Source: Candidatus Poribacteria bacterium
GTDB lineage: Bacteria; Poribacteria; WGA-4E; UBA9662
DNA: 6,559 nucleotides
Assembly: GCA_002729015.1 (NCBI GenBank)
Contig: PBVO01000126.1
Span: 1-6,559, forward strand
Reading direction: 5' to 3'
Shown: one piece after another, positions 6,319 through 6,559 of the stretch
Numbering within the stretch: position 1 is the first letter of the stretch
Layout: every line of letters starts with the position of its first letter
Made by a program: the position numbers and the translations under genes
Notes under the pieces: model-generated
Told to the model about the DNA's origin: nothing
What the model saw: the letters and a program-made list of their open reading frames with translations, nothing else
The model's database searches: none

Positions 6319-6381
6319 AACGCACCTATCTAATAACTGCCGCAGGACAATGCTCTGAGCGGGTTGTTAGATGGGTGCGTT
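6319..6381 (+). terminator. Long hairpin terminator after the small peptide gene
   Basis: Arms 6319-6337 and 6363-6381 pair over all 19 positions (17 Watson-Crick, two G-U in the rightward transcript). Inside, CCGC (6340-6343) and GCGG (6359-6362) extend the stem around a 15-base loop. The right arm runs into GTTTTGCTT, a short U-tract that suits termination of rightward transcription. On the opposite strand the stem is followed by an A-run, so it should not act as an intrinsic terminator there. The G-U pairs on the rightward transcript also favour that strand as the functional RNA. Confidence 0.7.
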
Positions 6382-6422
6382 TTGCTTGTGAAAAGCTCTA
6401 CGATATCAAATTTTCTATCAAG

Positions 6423-6559
6423 TTAGATAAAAAGTCTTAAGGCTGCGGTTAAGCTTGATAAATAATGAGAGTTATTAGACGTTTTAATTCTCTGTTGTGG
6501 GGTTCTCGCACGTTGGAGATCTACAATTTTTTGAAATTCACTGTCATTGTAAGAGCCCA
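6423..6559 (-). CDS. Probable C-terminal end of an unknown protein, cut by window edge
   Basis: A leftward frame is open from the right edge for 44 codons to a TAA at 6423-6425. The residues look protein-like, with a charged stretch (EFQKIVDLQRARTPQQRIK) and an ending YLSSLTAALRLFI. The start lies outside the window. The same codon phase read rightward gives an open ATG frame (6465 to the edge, 31 codons), but that has no ribosome binding site and a less natural composition, so the leftward reading is preferred. The family is not recognisable from this fragment, and chance openness over 44 codons cannot be excluded. Confidence 0.35.
   Translation of the reverse strand, partial: GSYNDSEFQKIVDLQRARTPQQRIKTSNNSHYLSSLTAALRLFI

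Noticed and set aside
6328..6372. Integron attC-like boxes: ATCTAAT and GTTAGAT inside the terminator hairpin
   Set aside because: The right box fits GTTRRRY, but the left box ends in T, not C. The span is shorter than normal attC sites, the stem continues well outside the boxes without attC-type extrahelical bases, and no integron integrase or cassette array is seen.

Overview
The window is an AT-rich piece of bacterial chromosome, estimated by eye at a little under 40% G+C. It carries four full-length protein genes, one convincing small secreted-peptide gene and the probable tail of another gene at the right edge. No rRNA, tRNA, insertion sequence, CRISPR array or integrase was seen. Shine-Dalgarno sequences, sigma70-like boxes and Sec signal peptides point to a Gram-negative-type bacterium. 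A class III cyclase/TolB-like/TPR protein, a PhyH-type oxygenase and a VCDMW/HTNMCVLGR-type cysteine hydrolase together resemble the gene content of environmental, often marine, proteobacteria and Planctomycetes-Verrucomicrobia relatives. The lineage cannot be fixed from this sequence alone.

Layout, left to right. Bases 1-250 have no convincing gene. A SAM-dependent O-methyltransferase of the plant COMT/acetylserotonin methyltransferase type runs leftward (251-1258). Divergent from it, across about 320 bases, is an exported isochorismatase-fold cysteine hydrolase running rightward. Its best start is a TTG at 1579, which has a clear ribosome binding site and places a signal peptide at the N-terminus. 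After a 365-base gap with no clear gene, a phytanoyl-CoA dioxygenase (PhyH) family Fe(II)/2-oxoglutarate oxygenase runs leftward (2799-3644) with its own candidate promoter. A 337-base gap follows, then a leftward 588-residue cyclase/TolB-like/TPR protein (3982-5748) with a good promoter upstream. The right end holds a 43-codon gene for a secreted three-cysteine peptide (6112-6243), followed by a 19-bp hairpin that looks like its terminator. A leftward reading frame then enters from beyond the right edge (stop at 6423).

The genes do not form one operon: orientations alternate, gaps are long, and three units have individual promoter or terminator signals. The methyltransferase, hydrolase and PhyH oxygenase could all modify small molecules, but nothing in the sequence ties them to one pathway. 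The most unusual items are the small cysteine peptide, the exported hydrolase that seems to lack the usual catalytic lysine, and a cyclase domain that keeps the metal-binding and transition-state residues but not the usual purine-selecting pair.
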